DNA from: a virus
DNA length: 20,824 nucleotides
Virus record (IMG/VR): IMGVR_UViG_3300034284_001345
Span: 1 to 20,824 of that record
Strand: one strand, 5' to 3'
The notes under the pieces are model-generated. The model saw nothing but the letters and a program-made list of their open reading frames with translations. It was not told the DNA's origin and did no database searches. The position numbers and the translations under genes are program-made. Positions 1 through 7,279 of this stretch are shown here, one piece after another. How positions within the stretch are numbered: the stretch's first letter is position 1; the number at the start of each line of letters is the position of its first letter.

Positions 1-240
1 ACCATTGTAATAAACGTTGACTCGAGATGTTAACGTATCAAACCATAGTTGTCCATTTGTTGGAGAAACGGGGGCAGTTGATGATGCTGGCATTGCGCCA
101 GTTACTGAATCAACATATGCTTTAGTGGTTGCATGGGTGCTTTCAGTTGGAGTTCCAACTACTACAGCATTTCCAAAACTACCGCCAGCAGTAACAATAA
201 GGCCATTTTTGATCTTAAAGTCTTTTTCTACTGTTGCCAT
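1..240 (-). CDS. Tail-fibre-like protein, N-terminal part (runs off the window)
   Basis: Eighty codons are open from an ATG at 240 to the window edge, so the C-terminus is missing. The start is supported by a strong ribosome site (GGGGGAG) 5-10 nt upstream. The first residues, MATVEKDFKIKNGLIV, closely match the start of the next gene upstream (MATVTKDFKVKYGLIV), which points to a shared anchor module of two paralogous fibres. Further on are TESTHATTKAYVDS, a motif common in phage fibre proteins, and NGQLWFDTLTSRVNVYYNG, a short beta unit also typical of fibres. The role is inferred to be structural, in the distal tail. It is the last visible gene of the minus-strand fibre operon, 29 nt after the stop of its neighbour. 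Confidence 0.75.
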   Translation of the reverse strand, partial: MATVEKDFKIKNGLIVTAGGSFGNAVVVGTPTESTHATTKAYVDSVTGAMPASSTAPVSPTNGQLWFDTLTSRVNVYYNG

Positions 241-269
241 TTATCTCCCCCGTTTTTAGTTATTTTTTA

Positions 270-1745
270 TTACGCTACTAGTGTTCCGACAACTGTTACT
301 GTTGAACTGTTATTAGCAGTTGTTACATTGAGTCGGACATCTGCTCCTGAAATACTTGCTGAAATTGTTGATGCTGAACCATTGGTTCCAACAATTGCGT
401 ATTCAGTGATTGCAATGTTATCTGAAGTATCAAGTGTCAAAAGGACCTTTGAAATTTCAGTGTGTGCTCCGTAAGCAACCTTTACAAGGTATTCTGCTGA
501 ACGATATTCAGCCTTTGCAAAAGAATGTGCTACTTGAATTCCTGCTGTTGGTGCTGATAGTTGTGCTGCAACCTGCTTAGCAACTGAGGATAACTCAACT
601 GCTACAAAGTTTGGAACAACTGCTTCAAGAGCAGATACTGCACGAGCATTTGAGAAGTAAAGGTTTGAAGTTCCTTCTACTAAATCATCAGTATCAGAAT
701 CTCCTACACCGTTTTCAGCGGTAATAGTAAGTCCTGCGCCTGAGCCTGTTATTGTAATGTTTGAAAGTGTTGCACCAGTTAAAAGATCTGCTGCTGCTGA
801 CTTTGAACGAGCATTTGAGAAATAAAGGTTACTTGCTCCTTCTTCAATATCGTCTGTGTCAAGTGCTGCGATTGCATTTGCTGCGGTTCCTGCTGCGTCA
901 TATGATGCTGCAGTTGCTGCTTGTGCACGAGCATTTGAGAAGTAAAGATTAGAAGCACCTTCTGAAACATCATCTGTGTCAAGGCTAGTTACAGAAATTG
1001 TATTTCCTGTAATATCAATGTTTGACCCTGCAGTTAAAATGTTTTGCTTTAATGCAACTGAGTTAGCAAGTGTTACAGCAAAGTTTGCGTCATCACCAAT
1101 TGCGTTTGCTAATTCATTAAGAGTATTAAGCAAATCTGGTGCTGAATCAACAATTGCTGCTACAGCGTTGGCTGCTGCTTCATCTGCATAATCTTGTGCA
1201 TCTGATAATGCATTTGCTGCTGCGCCTGCAAGATCGTATGATCCAGCAAGTGCTGCTTGGGCACGTGCATTTGTAAAGTAAAGGTTTGTTGTACCTTCTG
1301 TTAGGTCGTCAGTATCAGAATCTGCTACACCGTTTTCTGCAGAGATAGTAAGTCCTGAACCTGATCCTGTAATTGTAATGTTTGTTAGAGTTGCACCAGT
1401 TAAAAGATCTGCTGTTGCAGACTTTGAACGTGCATTTGTAAAGTAAAGGTTTGAAGTTCCTTCTGATAAATCATCAGTATCAAAGTTTGAAATGTCTGAT
1501 ACTTGACCAGTTACATCTCCAACAAGATCTGCTGTAATTACGTTTGCAGCAAAGTTTTTGTTGCCATCACGAAGTACAATAGCATTTGCTACTGATGCTG
1601 AGTTTGCTACTCCACCAATAAGTCCCTGTATGTAAGTTGTGTCTCCTGCTGATTTTGTAAGAACGTCATTTCCGTTAACGGTTGCTGTCGCACCTTCAAC
1701 GATTAGACCATATTTAACTTTAAAATCTTTTGTTACTGTTGCCAT
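270..1745 (-). CDS. Repeat-rich tail-fibre protein with LYFTNAR repeats
   Basis: The protein has 491 residues and starts after a good ribosome site (TAGGAGA). It contains five copies of a DTDDxxEGxxNLYF(T/S)NAR motif, near residues 90, 145, 256, 297 and 351. This repeat is well known from phage fibre and structural proteins of aquatic phages. A longer block of about 60 residues containing NITITGSG and AENGV occurs twice (about 90-150 and 297-352), so the gene grew by internal duplication. Residues 1-16 match the neighbour downstream, and residues 405-491 match the C-terminus of the neighbour upstream. Composition is rich in Ala, Ser, Thr and Asp with no cysteine. Likely an elongated trimeric fibre; the receptor cannot be inferred. 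Confidence 0.8.
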   Translation of the reverse strand: MATVTKDFKVKYGLIVEGATATVNGNDVLTKSAGDTTYIQGLIGGVANSASVANAIVLRDGNKNFAANVITADLVGDVTGQVSDISNFDTDDLSEGTSNLYFTNARSKSATADLLTGATLTNITITGSGSGLTISAENGVADSDTDDLTEGTTNLYFTNARAQAALAGSYDLAGAAANALSDAQDYADEAAANAVAAIVDSAPDLLNTLNELANAIGDDANFAVTLANSVALKQNILTAGSNIDITGNTISVTSLDTDDVSEGASNLYFSNARAQAATAASYDAAGTAANAIAALDTDDIEEGASNLYFSNARSKSAAADLLTGATLSNITITGSGAGLTITAENGVGDSDTDDLVEGTSNLYFSNARAVSALEAVVPNFVAVELSSVAKQVAAQLSAPTAGIQVAHSFAKAEYRSAEYLVKVAYGAHTEISKVLLTLDTSDNIAITEYAIVGTNGSASTISASISGADVRLNVTTANNSSTVTVVGTLVA

Positions 1746-1760
1746 TTTGTATCTCCTAGG

Positions 1761-2207
1761 TTATGCCTTAAGTCCCATACGTGCGTAACGTACGGTGATC
1801 GGGCGGATTGATATGTCTGGGTCTACTGTTAAATAAACAGTGTTTCCACTTCTAGAGACGCTTATGGTGCCAATATTCCCATCATTGTCTATCGTGCCGT
1901 ACTCGCTTACGGAAATGTCGCTTCCATCTACAAGTATTGTCATCTCTGTGGCATAAAATTTATTATCGCCAGCAGAAGTCTTTGAAATTGCTATCAGATA
2001 TTTAACCATTCGCCATTCAGTTGCACTGAAACTGTCTATTGTGGTTAAATTTTCAATACCATTAATAGTATTATCATTGTTACCCGCAGACCCTAAACTT
2101 GTTGCTTGGGATGCAGTAGTATCAATAAGATTTATGTAATCGGCCTGTGTAGGGCGGTCACCTGTTTGGAACAAATTCTTTACATTTGGGATTGATATGA
2201 TTGCCAT
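1761..2207 (-). CDS. Small fibre/tip protein sharing a C-terminal domain with its neighbour
   Basis: The protein has 148 residues. Its C-terminal part, from about residue 62 (EWRMVKYLI...ISKTS), aligns with residues 413-491 of the downstream fibre (EYRSAEYLVKV...EISK). Both then continue through a TILVDGSDISVSEYG-like strand pattern and a short variable end. The N-terminus (IPNVKNLFQTGDRPTQADYINLID) resembles a peptide often seen at the start of phage fibre proteins. The ATG lies exactly 6 nt after an extended -10 box with no Shine-Dalgarno, so the mRNA may be leaderless. Probably a structural protein of the tail tip, but no database match was possible. Confidence 0.65.
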   Translation of the reverse strand: MAIISIPNVKNLFQTGDRPTQADYINLIDTTASQATSLGSAGNNDNTINGIENLTTIDSFSATEWRMVKYLIAISKTSAGDNKFYATEMTILVDGSDISVSEYGTIDNDGNIGTISVSRSGNTVYLTVDPDISIRPITVRYARMGLKA

Positions 2208-2213
2208 GGCATT

Positions 2214-2222
2214 ATTATAACA
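2214..2222 (-). promoter_or_regulatory. Leaderless late promoter TGTTATAAT
   Basis: Extended -10 ends 6 nt before the ATG at 2207; no Shine-Dalgarno is present. Confidence 0.62.
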
Positions 2223-2230
2223 TTATTTTA

Positions 2231-2794
2231 TTACAGTTTTTCAATCCAAACTTGATACCCTTTTTGTAAAATTTTAATTCTAAGTTCGTTGTTTTTTAAA
2301 AACCTATCAATACCATTTAAAGGTTTTAAGTCAACATTTCGACTTGGGTGCTCCCATCCGTAATCATCAAACGCAAGGATTCCTCCTGATTTTAAAAGCG
2401 GGAATGCTAAAATTGCATCATTGTAAACACCTTCTGCTGAATGATCTCCATCTATATATATAAAGTCAAACTCTGCATCAGAAGAAGATAGGTATTCTTT
2501 GCTATCTTTTTTGATCTTTATAGAATTCGGGAACTGGCTCATTTTTTCATCATACATTGACTCAATTTCATCCCAGTCAAATTCTGTGTGAATTTTTTCT
2601 TTTGAGCCTTTCCAAGTATCTATGTCTGTAAGGCTTGATGTTTTGTCTGTTAATATATTTTTTAACAGCCATTCAGAGCCATGACCAAGGTATACGCCAA
2701 TTTGTAAAAAATTAACATTTGGAAGGTCTTTATACTTGTTTAAAAATTTTTCAAATATTTGAATGTTGCTAGAAAACCAGTTTGGGTATTTCAT
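2231..2794 (-). CDS. Class I SAM-dependent methyltransferase
   Basis: I chose the ATG at 2794 rather than an in-frame start at 2899. It has a GGAGAAACC ribosome site, and the longer form would overlap the upstream gene by 131 nt instead of 26. The 187-residue protein shows a SAM-binding motif I (FLQIGVYLGHGSEW, 29-42), an acidic strand end (TDIDTWKG, 56-63), and FDFIYIDGDHSAEGVYND (109-126) followed by LLKSGGILAFDDYGW (133-147). This is the hallmark of the Methyltransf_24 type, often found near glycosyltransferases. It is the third gene of an overlapping cassette with two glycosyltransferases. Likely it methylates a sugar or surface component, inferred from context only. Confidence 0.8.
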   Translation of the reverse strand: MKYPNWFSSNIQIFEKFLNKYKDLPNVNFLQIGVYLGHGSEWLLKNILTDKTSSLTDIDTWKGSKEKIHTEFDWDEIESMYDEKMSQFPNSIKIKKDSKEYLSSSDAEFDFIYIDGDHSAEGVYNDAILAFPLLKSGGILAFDDYGWEHPSRNVDLKPLNGIDRFLKNNELRIKILQKGYQVWIEKL

Positions 2795-3518
2795 GGTTTC
2801 TCCAATAGTCCAAGGTTTGTTCTTTTGATGTTGTGTGAATAGAGAACTTGCCAGTTTCTTCTGCGGTCTTATCAAACTCCAAATTAATTGAAGAGCCATA
2901 ATCCATTGTGTAAGTAAAAAGTGGAATAGATAAGGTTTTGCAACCTTCGTATATCAAAATATCTGCTAATGCTGCTCGTGAACTTGGCAAAACATATTTT
3001 CCATCAATAAAATATTTCTTTAATAAGGCTTCTGCCCTATTTCTTTTAATTAAATAGCATGCTGCAGACCAGTCTCTTTTTTCTTTCATATGTAAGGATG
3101 GATTGACCCTATAGTTATGAATAATGCAAAGTTGTAACATGTCGTATGGTTTTTTTATTGATTCTACAAAATTAGAAAATTCAAAATTCCAAAAATCTAC
3201 AGTCTCTAAACTTAAATCGTCTTCAGTAATAATTGCATATTCAGAATCTGAAGTCTCTAGCCAATGTTTGATTGTTTCAAGATGCGAGATAGTTGCCCCT
3301 AATTCATTTTTTGCCAACTGAAGTTTATCTTTTTCAAAAACAATTTTATCAAAATCAAAAGTGTCACCATCATAGGCTGTAATAATTTTATAATCTTTTA
3401 TTTCATACTTTTCAAAATGATTTTTTATATAGTCTAGCCTGTCTGTCTTAGACTCAAGATTAATCACATATATTGGGGAGAACCCCTTTAATTTATTTAA
3501 ACCAGTATGTTCCAGCAT
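2769..3518 (-). CDS. Glycosyltransferase family 25-like protein
   Basis: The 249 residues begin with PIYVINLESKTDRLDYI (15-31), the signature start of GT25 (LPS glycosyltransferase) proteins. GATISHLETIKHWLE (74-88) and AIITEDDLSLE (95-105) follow, with the acidic EDD near 99-101 as the likely metal/sugar-nucleotide site. The ATG at 3518 overlaps the upstream glycosyltransferase by 26 nt, and GAGG lies 7 nt upstream. Its own end overlaps the methyltransferase. Such enzymes add galactose or related sugars to lipopolysaccharide or protein. Here, amid fibre genes, it may decorate virion proteins or alter host surface glycans. The acceptor is unknown. Confidence 0.78.
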   Translation of the reverse strand: MLEHTGLNKLKGFSPIYVINLESKTDRLDYIKNHFEKYEIKDYKIITAYDGDTFDFDKIVFEKDKLQLAKNELGATISHLETIKHWLETSDSEYAIITEDDLSLETVDFWNFEFSNFVESIKKPYDMLQLCIIHNYRVNPSLHMKEKRDWSAACYLIKRNRAEALLKKYFIDGKYVLPSSRAALADILIYEGCKTLSIPLFTYTMDYGSSINLEFDKTAEETGKFSIHTTSKEQTLDYWRNHEIPKLVF

Positions 3519-4206
3519 GGGACACCCTCACGTATGGCGCAAGATAAATTTTTCCACCACTTTCTTTCCATAGTTTACAAAATTGATAATCTTCAGATAG
3601 CAGTCTTTCGCTTTCGTCATCAATTGTTGTTTGCCAAAAATCATATATTGGGTCTCCAAAAACAATGCTACCAATCTGTGGTTGATCGCACCTATATTGT
3701 TTAATGTCTTTTTTAATTGTTTCAAAAACATTCCTGGATATTAGCATTAAGCCAGTGCCCATGTAATCAACCTCTGCTATGGTATTTGGATTTTCTTTTA
3801 ACATTTTTCTTTGTTCTTTGTTCATATTTACATTAAATATTGCAGTGTGCTCATCTAAGTTTTCTTTACCATCTAGAACGGCCTTTTTAACTCTTGCCCA
3901 ATTAATGGCCTTCATTGGTACTGCTGCGCCAATAAGGTCTACATTTTCATCTATCATTCTTACGACAGCCTGTGCGTCAAACCCTTGATCCGCATCTATA
4001 AATAAAAGATAATCGCTCATACTTCTTAAAAACATTTCTGTCAAAGTATTTCTTGCTCTAGTAATTAAAGATTCATTAGAAAGATCAATAAAATTAAGTT
4101 GGTGCCCTGAATTAGAAACTGCCTGAGCCAATTGTAAAACACTTTTCATAAAAGCACCACTACAGACACCACCATACATTGGTGTGGCTAACGTAATATG
4201 AGCCAT
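3493..4206 (-). CDS. GT-A fold glycosyltransferase-like protein
   Basis: The 237-residue protein has an N-terminal ITLATPMYGG strand/loop, NESLITRARN (residues 44-53) and a DxD-type metal site in YLLFIDADQGF (66-76, D71 and D73). DYMGTGLMLISR then matches the acceptor-side loop of family 2-like phage glycosyltransferases. The end, EDYQFCKLWKESGGKIYL, is also typical (ED...FC...W...G). AGGAGA lies just before the ATG. It is the first gene of the overlapping glycosyltransferase / glycosyltransferase / methyltransferase cassette. Proteins of this form are common in aquatic phage genomes, but donor and acceptor are not known. Confidence 0.7.
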   Translation of the reverse strand: MAHITLATPMYGGVCSGAFMKSVLQLAQAVSNSGHQLNFIDLSNESLITRARNTLTEMFLRSMSDYLLFIDADQGFDAQAVVRMIDENVDLIGAAVPMKAINWARVKKAVLDGKENLDEHTAIFNVNMNKEQRKMLKENPNTIAEVDYMGTGLMLISRNVFETIKKDIKQYRCDQPQIGSIVFGDPIYDFWQTTIDDESERLLSEDYQFCKLWKESGGKIYLAPYVRVSHAGTYWFK

Positions 4207-4217
4207 AATTCTCCTAT

Positions 4218-4442
4218 CTATAAAATGTAGTTACTGTATCCAATTACTTGCAGTGGAATTGGAGGGGGGTTAGTAGAACTATACCCCTCAATCCCAATGT
4301 TAATAAACTTTATGCGAAACGGTAAAACATCATTAATTTTTACAACTCTTGTTTCTGGAACAATCTTTGTAATTGAATAATTTTCTAAAGTTATACTTTT
4401 TGTTTTATTGGCGCCCTTGTTGGACAGGACTGCTTTTGCCAT
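4218..4442 (-). CDS. Small uncharacterised protein coupled to an RGDT-domain protein
   Basis: The 74-residue product is basic at the N-terminus and beta-rich after that (ITLENYSITKIVPETRVVKINDVLPFRIKFINIGIEGY). Its ATG overlaps the stop of the upstream gene as TAATG, so translation is probably coupled. The pairing repeats at 11212, where another RGDT-domain gene is followed by a TAATG-coupled small gene. A structural or chaperone role in the tail is possible; I do not recognise the family. Confidence 0.6.
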   Translation of the reverse strand: MAKAVLSNKGANKTKSITLENYSITKIVPETRVVKINDVLPFRIKFINIGIEGYSSTNPPPIPLQVIGYSNYIL

Positions 4443-4852
4443 TAATCTGTTACGTCTTCTAGGATAACCATACTACCCTGGGCAACTGTCCAGACCTGAA
4501 GATTACCAGCAGAAGAAAGTTGTATGTCGAAGATGTCTCCTGTTTGAAGAGATACTGATTCTGATGCCTCTAGAGAAACTGTAAATTCGCCATCGCCATC
4601 ATCTGCATCATGAATTGGTGTTAATGCCATAATTGTAGTTGCATCATCTGTAATGACACCTTTATTTTGTGCAAGAGTTGGACGTTTAATTTTCATTGTA
4701 ATTGTCCAATCTGGAATATTTAATGGCTCTTTGGCGTCATCGGTTACGTAAACACGAAACGCAGATGTGTCTCCACGAACTACTGTCCAAGTTACTGTTG
4801 GAGGTTTGTTCCCAACTTCATATTGACCGCTACTGCTTCTTGTTGTTGCCAT
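4442..4852 (-). CDS. RGDT beta-sandwich tail protein (baseplate BppU-N-like), copy 1
   Basis: The 136-residue protein has TVTWTVVRGDTSAFRVYVTD near residues 19-38, followed by predicted beta strands (WTITMKIKRP, GEFTVSLEA, IFDIQLSS, WTVAQGSMVILEDVT). The pattern 'W-x-x-x-RGDT-x-x-x-x-V' recurs in two other genes of this window, at 9905 and 11212. It resembles the N-terminal domain of phage baseplate upper proteins and related Ig-like tail modules; that assignment is by pattern only. The ATG lies 6 nt after TGTTATAAT, so the mRNA may be leaderless. It is followed by a TAATG-coupled small gene. Confidence 0.65.
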   Translation of the reverse strand: MATTRSSSGQYEVGNKPPTVTWTVVRGDTSAFRVYVTDDAKEPLNIPDWTITMKIKRPTLAQNKGVITDDATTIMALTPIHDADDGDGEFTVSLEASESVSLQTGDIFDIQLSSAGNLQVWTVAQGSMVILEDVTD

Positions 4853-4858
4853 GATTTA

Positions 4859-4867
4859 ATTATAACA
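4859..4867 (-). promoter_or_regulatory. Leaderless late promoter TGTTATAAT
   Basis: Extended -10 ends 6 nt before the ATG at 4852. It lies just after the stop codon of the upstream gene. Confidence 0.62.
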
Positions 4868-4868
4868 C

Positions 4869-5399
4869 TTAAAGTCCGTTTTTAACAGCACCCCAGGTGG
4901 CATTTCCTCCCTTAATTGGCGAAACTAATATTTTTCCACTTGTTGCATGTGAATATGAAACAACACCAATAACACCAGAGCCATTTGTTGGTCGGGCATT
5001 GACTAGCCCACCAGAAGCCCCTATATATAACTTATCTCCATTAGAATATGTAGAAGTATTAATGTCATCTAAAACTCCAACCGTTACTACAACACCTTCT
5101 TGTCCATCTAATATTTGAGCCTTGACCAAACCAACACATGGGAATGTATTAATATCATCAGACTCACATTTATCGATAGTTGCTCTGCCACTAGAGTATC
5201 CAGTTATGTATACAGGAGTTCCTTTTATTAATGTTGCCCCGCTTATATTTTTTACATCAAGAGATAAATAAGGGACTTGTAGGGCAGTTAATATATCATT
5301 TACCTTTTCTGCCATTTCTTGCATGTCAGAATGAACGTTTACAGGATCATCTGCTAACGGATATGGTATTAATTGCGGATTTGTTGAACCTGATGCCAT
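4869..5399 (-). CDS. Tail-fibre/virion protein with a capsid-decoration-like beta domain
   Basis: The 176 residues start with an N-terminal helix region common in phage fibres (NPQLIPYPLADDPVNVHSDMQEMAEKVNDIL). The rest is a domain reading VKNISGATLIKGTPVYITG...VGLVKAQILDGQEGVVVTVGVLDDINTSTYSNGDKLYIG...GVIGVVS. That strand order (KGTPVYV..., VGL, G...V...G, GD.LY, G..G.V) is common in phage decoration and fibre proteins. It is transcribed from an extended -10 just upstream, divergent from the lysin gene. Structural role inferred; host receptor unknown. Confidence 0.68.
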   Translation of the reverse strand: MASGSTNPQLIPYPLADDPVNVHSDMQEMAEKVNDILTALQVPYLSLDVKNISGATLIKGTPVYITGYSSGRATIDKCESDDINTFPCVGLVKAQILDGQEGVVVTVGVLDDINTSTYSNGDKLYIGASGGLVNARPTNGSGVIGVVSYSHATSGKILVSPIKGGNATWGAVKNGL

Positions 5400-5408
5400 A
5401 ATTTTATT

Positions 5409-5417
5409 ATTATACCA
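5409..5417 (-). promoter_or_regulatory. Late promoter TGGTATAAT, near-leaderless
   Basis: Extended -10 ends 9 nt before the ATG at 5399. Divergent from the lysin promoter at 5434. Confidence 0.6.
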
Positions 5418-5433
5418 CTAAAAGCATTGGTAG

Positions 5434-5463
5434 TTGACAAAATTGATTTGGGGTTGATATAAT
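5434..5463 (+). promoter_or_regulatory. Lysin promoter TTGACA-N18-TATAAT
   Basis: Both hexamers match the sigma-70 consensus exactly, 18 bp apart, with TG before the -10. Predicted start near 5470. The leader includes a possible small stem (ACACCGAAAGGTGT) and GGAGG before the ATG at 5510. Confidence 0.8.
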
Positions 5464-5509
5464 TAAGGTATTGACACCGAAAGGTGTTATTTTACTTATA
5501 GGAGGATCT

Positions 5510-6040
5510 ATGAATAAAGAAGATTTTATTACTGGAATTGCCGGAAGTTTTATTGCTGCCGTAGTTGGTTTAACTGGGGCTAACGCAAATCTAGAAGAAA
5601 TTGTACCTATAGAAACTGCAAATGAAAAAGTTGAGTCGGGGACTCCGTCCGCAATAAAAGCAAAATATTCTAACGTTACAACCCTGTCAGATAAAGAGTT
5701 AAAGGTTTTATTGAAAGCGGTTGGCTTTGACGGACAAGGTTTAAAAATGGCATGGGCAGTTGCTAAAAAAGAAAGCAATGGCAGGCCTCTGGCCTTTAAC
5801 GGCAACAAGGACACTGGCGACCACTCGTTTGGAATATTTCAGATTAATATGAATGGAAGATTAATGGAGGATAGACTAGAAAAATTTAATCTTAACTCGG
5901 TCTCTGATCTTTTTAATCCAGTAACCAATGCAGAGATTGCTTTCTACATGACAAAAGGCGGAAAAGATTGGTCATCTTGGACTTATCTTGAGGGACAAAG
6001 AATTAAAGAATTTTTAACTAAATATCCGACAATTAATTAA
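5510..6040 (+). CDS. Lysin with lysozyme/transglycosylase-like domain
   Basis: The chosen ATG (5510) follows a clear GGAGG site; an in-frame TTG at 5471 would lie at the promoter's start point and is rejected. Of the 176 residues, 7-23 form a hydrophobic segment (ITGIAGSFIAAVVGLTG) that looks like a signal or membrane anchor. The catalytic region reads MAWAVAKKESNGRPLAFNG (80-98) and GDHSFGIFQINM (103-114). The proposed catalytic acid is Glu88, in the 'A-x-x-ESx' context usual for SLT and goose-type lysozymes. No separate wall-binding domain is visible. It is the only plus-strand gene inside the tail block and has its own near-consensus promoter. Its stop overlaps the convergent oxygenase gene by 4 nt. 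Role: peptidoglycan cleavage at lysis or entry. Confidence 0.78.
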   Translation: MNKEDFITGIAGSFIAAVVGLTGANANLEEIVPIETANEKVESGTPSAIKAKYSNVTTLSDKELKVLLKAVGFDGQGLKMAWAVAKKESNGRPLAFNGNKDTGDHSFGIFQINMNGRLMEDRLEKFNLNSVSDLFNPVTNAEIAFYMTKGGKDWSSWTYLEGQRIKEFLTKYPTIN

Positions 6041-6660
6041 AAATAGGCAATAGCCGTATATTTTGTTCCAGAAGTAACTCTAAGTTCTCTGTGTCTATAG
6101 TTTTTGTTTGCTGGATATATCAAAACATCTCCTGCAGATAAACTTATAATTTCGTTGCCAACTCTATTTTCAAATTGAAATTCACCACCAGCATAGTTGT
6201 CGTTTAATGCTATAACAATTGTATAAAAATGTTTTTGTCCATCTCTATCTAAATCATCGTGAAAATCAGAACTTTCAATTTGTTCGTAAATTGTAAAATT
6301 TTTTATTTTTTTTATTGACAGTTCGTATTCTTTTATATAATCATACAGAAAGGGAAAGGCATAGTCAATTAATTCAGATTTTAAATTACTTTTTTTAATA
6401 GATTGCCCTAAATTGTTTGCCACTAAGTTAATTTCTGAAATTACTAAATTAGGAACCAATAAAAAATTATCTTCGCTTGGCAAGTTAATAACTTTTTGAT
6501 TGACAATATGATCAGTATCTCTAATATTTTTTAAAGAAGAAATGCTCCATACATTTTTTGTTGATGGCTCATTGTTTACTGTCTGTAACAATTCTATAAA
6601 ATTTTTATTTTTATTCTCAGAATAAAGGATAACAAAGTTATCTAAAAAAGTTTTATTCAT
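6037..6660 (-). CDS. 2-oxoglutarate/Fe(II) oxygenase, prolyl-4-hydroxylase-like
   Basis: Of the 207 residues, the last 78 carry the double-stranded beta-helix signature. H134-D-D136 (FHDDLDRDG) would be the HxD iron motif. It is followed by FYTIVIALNDNYAGGEFQF, AGDVLIYP, then H190 (YRHREL) as the second iron histidine and K200 (SGTKYTAIAYF) as the probable 2-oxoglutarate contact. The N-terminal half is less conserved. It starts 2 nt after the stop of the degenerate Hint gene. Homologues are common in phages of aquatic bacteria. The substrate is unknown; proline-rich tail repeats encoded nearby are one candidate. Confidence 0.8.
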   Translation of the reverse strand: MNKTFLDNFVILYSENKNKNFIELLQTVNNEPSTKNVWSISSLKNIRDTDHIVNQKVINLPSEDNFLLVPNLVISEINLVANNLGQSIKKSNLKSELIDYAFPFLYDYIKEYELSIKKIKNFTIYEQIESSDFHDDLDRDGQKHFYTIVIALNDNYAGGEFQFENRVGNEIISLSAGDVLIYPANKNYRHRELRVTSGTKYTAIAYF

Positions 6661-6662
6661 AA

Positions 6663-7274
6663 TTAATTTTCTTCCATTATTAAATGACTAAGACATATAA
6701 AGTTTTCGGTTAAAAAAAAGTAATTATCTAAAAGTACTAAAGAAACTGAAATTTGGTTAGAAATTTTTGATTCAAAATCTTCAATTTTTGTTTTTAAAAA
6801 TGGTTGATCTGGGTTAACAAAAATATTGTCATCTAAAGTTTCTACATTTAGATTAAAAGGCTTAGAATCTAAAGATTGAATAAAATAGTTTTCTTCATTT
6901 TCACTAGATATCATTTTACCAATAATACTATCTGCATTTTTTAAATACATGTGATCTACCTCTAAATCTTTCTGTATTAATATTGGATCTATTCCTGACA
7001 ATATATTGTTGTTTAAACTTTTAAAATTTCCAAAATTTTTATGAACAAAAACAGAATATACTGTTGCAGAACACAAAACAGTATCTCCTGTTTGAATAAA
7101 AAATCCTTCTCTTTTGTTATTTAATTTTATGTATCGATGATAAAATTCTGAATGAGTTAAAATTTCTGAATCTTTTGTTTTAATAGATAAAATTTTATCA
7201 CCAAACTGTAAATCTTCAATGTTTTTTAAAGTTTTATCCTCAAGATATACTTTTGTTCCAATTGGGAATCCCAT
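6663..7274 (-). CDS. Degenerate Hint-like (hedgehog/intein fold) protein
   Basis: The 203-residue protein begins GFPIGTKVYLEDKTLKNIEDLQFGDKILS. This matches the usual Hint opening 'CFxxGTKVxxxDGxxKxIEDLxxGDxVLS' but has Gly where the nucleophilic Cys should be. SGIDPILIQKD (93-103) aligns with the block-B 'HP' loop, with Asp in place of His. The end NYFFLTENFICLSH resembles block F/G 'NYFxxNGxLVHN' but lacks the terminal HN. It begins 5 nt after the stop of a complete Hint gene. By inspection it has the fold but probably not the self-cleavage chemistry. The assignment needs a profile search. Confidence 0.6.
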   Translation of the reverse strand: MGFPIGTKVYLEDKTLKNIEDLQFGDKILSIKTKDSEILTHSEFYHRYIKLNNKREGFFIQTGDTVLCSATVYSVFVHKNFGNFKSLNNNILSGIDPILIQKDLEVDHMYLKNADSIIGKMISSENEENYFIQSLDSKPFNLNVETLDDNIFVNPDQPFLKTKIEDFESKISNQISVSLVLLDNYFFLTENFICLSHLIMEEN

Positions 7275-7279
7275 AAGGC

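Noticed and set aside
2794-2899. Upstream extension of the methyltransferase to a start at 2899
   Set aside because: It would overlap the GT25 gene by 131 nt and adds residues unlike the family; the ATG at 2794 has a strong GGAGA site.
5410-5814. Minus-strand open frame of 134 codons opposite the lysin
   Set aside because: Antisense shadow of the lysin gene crossing its promoter; the lysin frame has clear motifs and a ribosome site.
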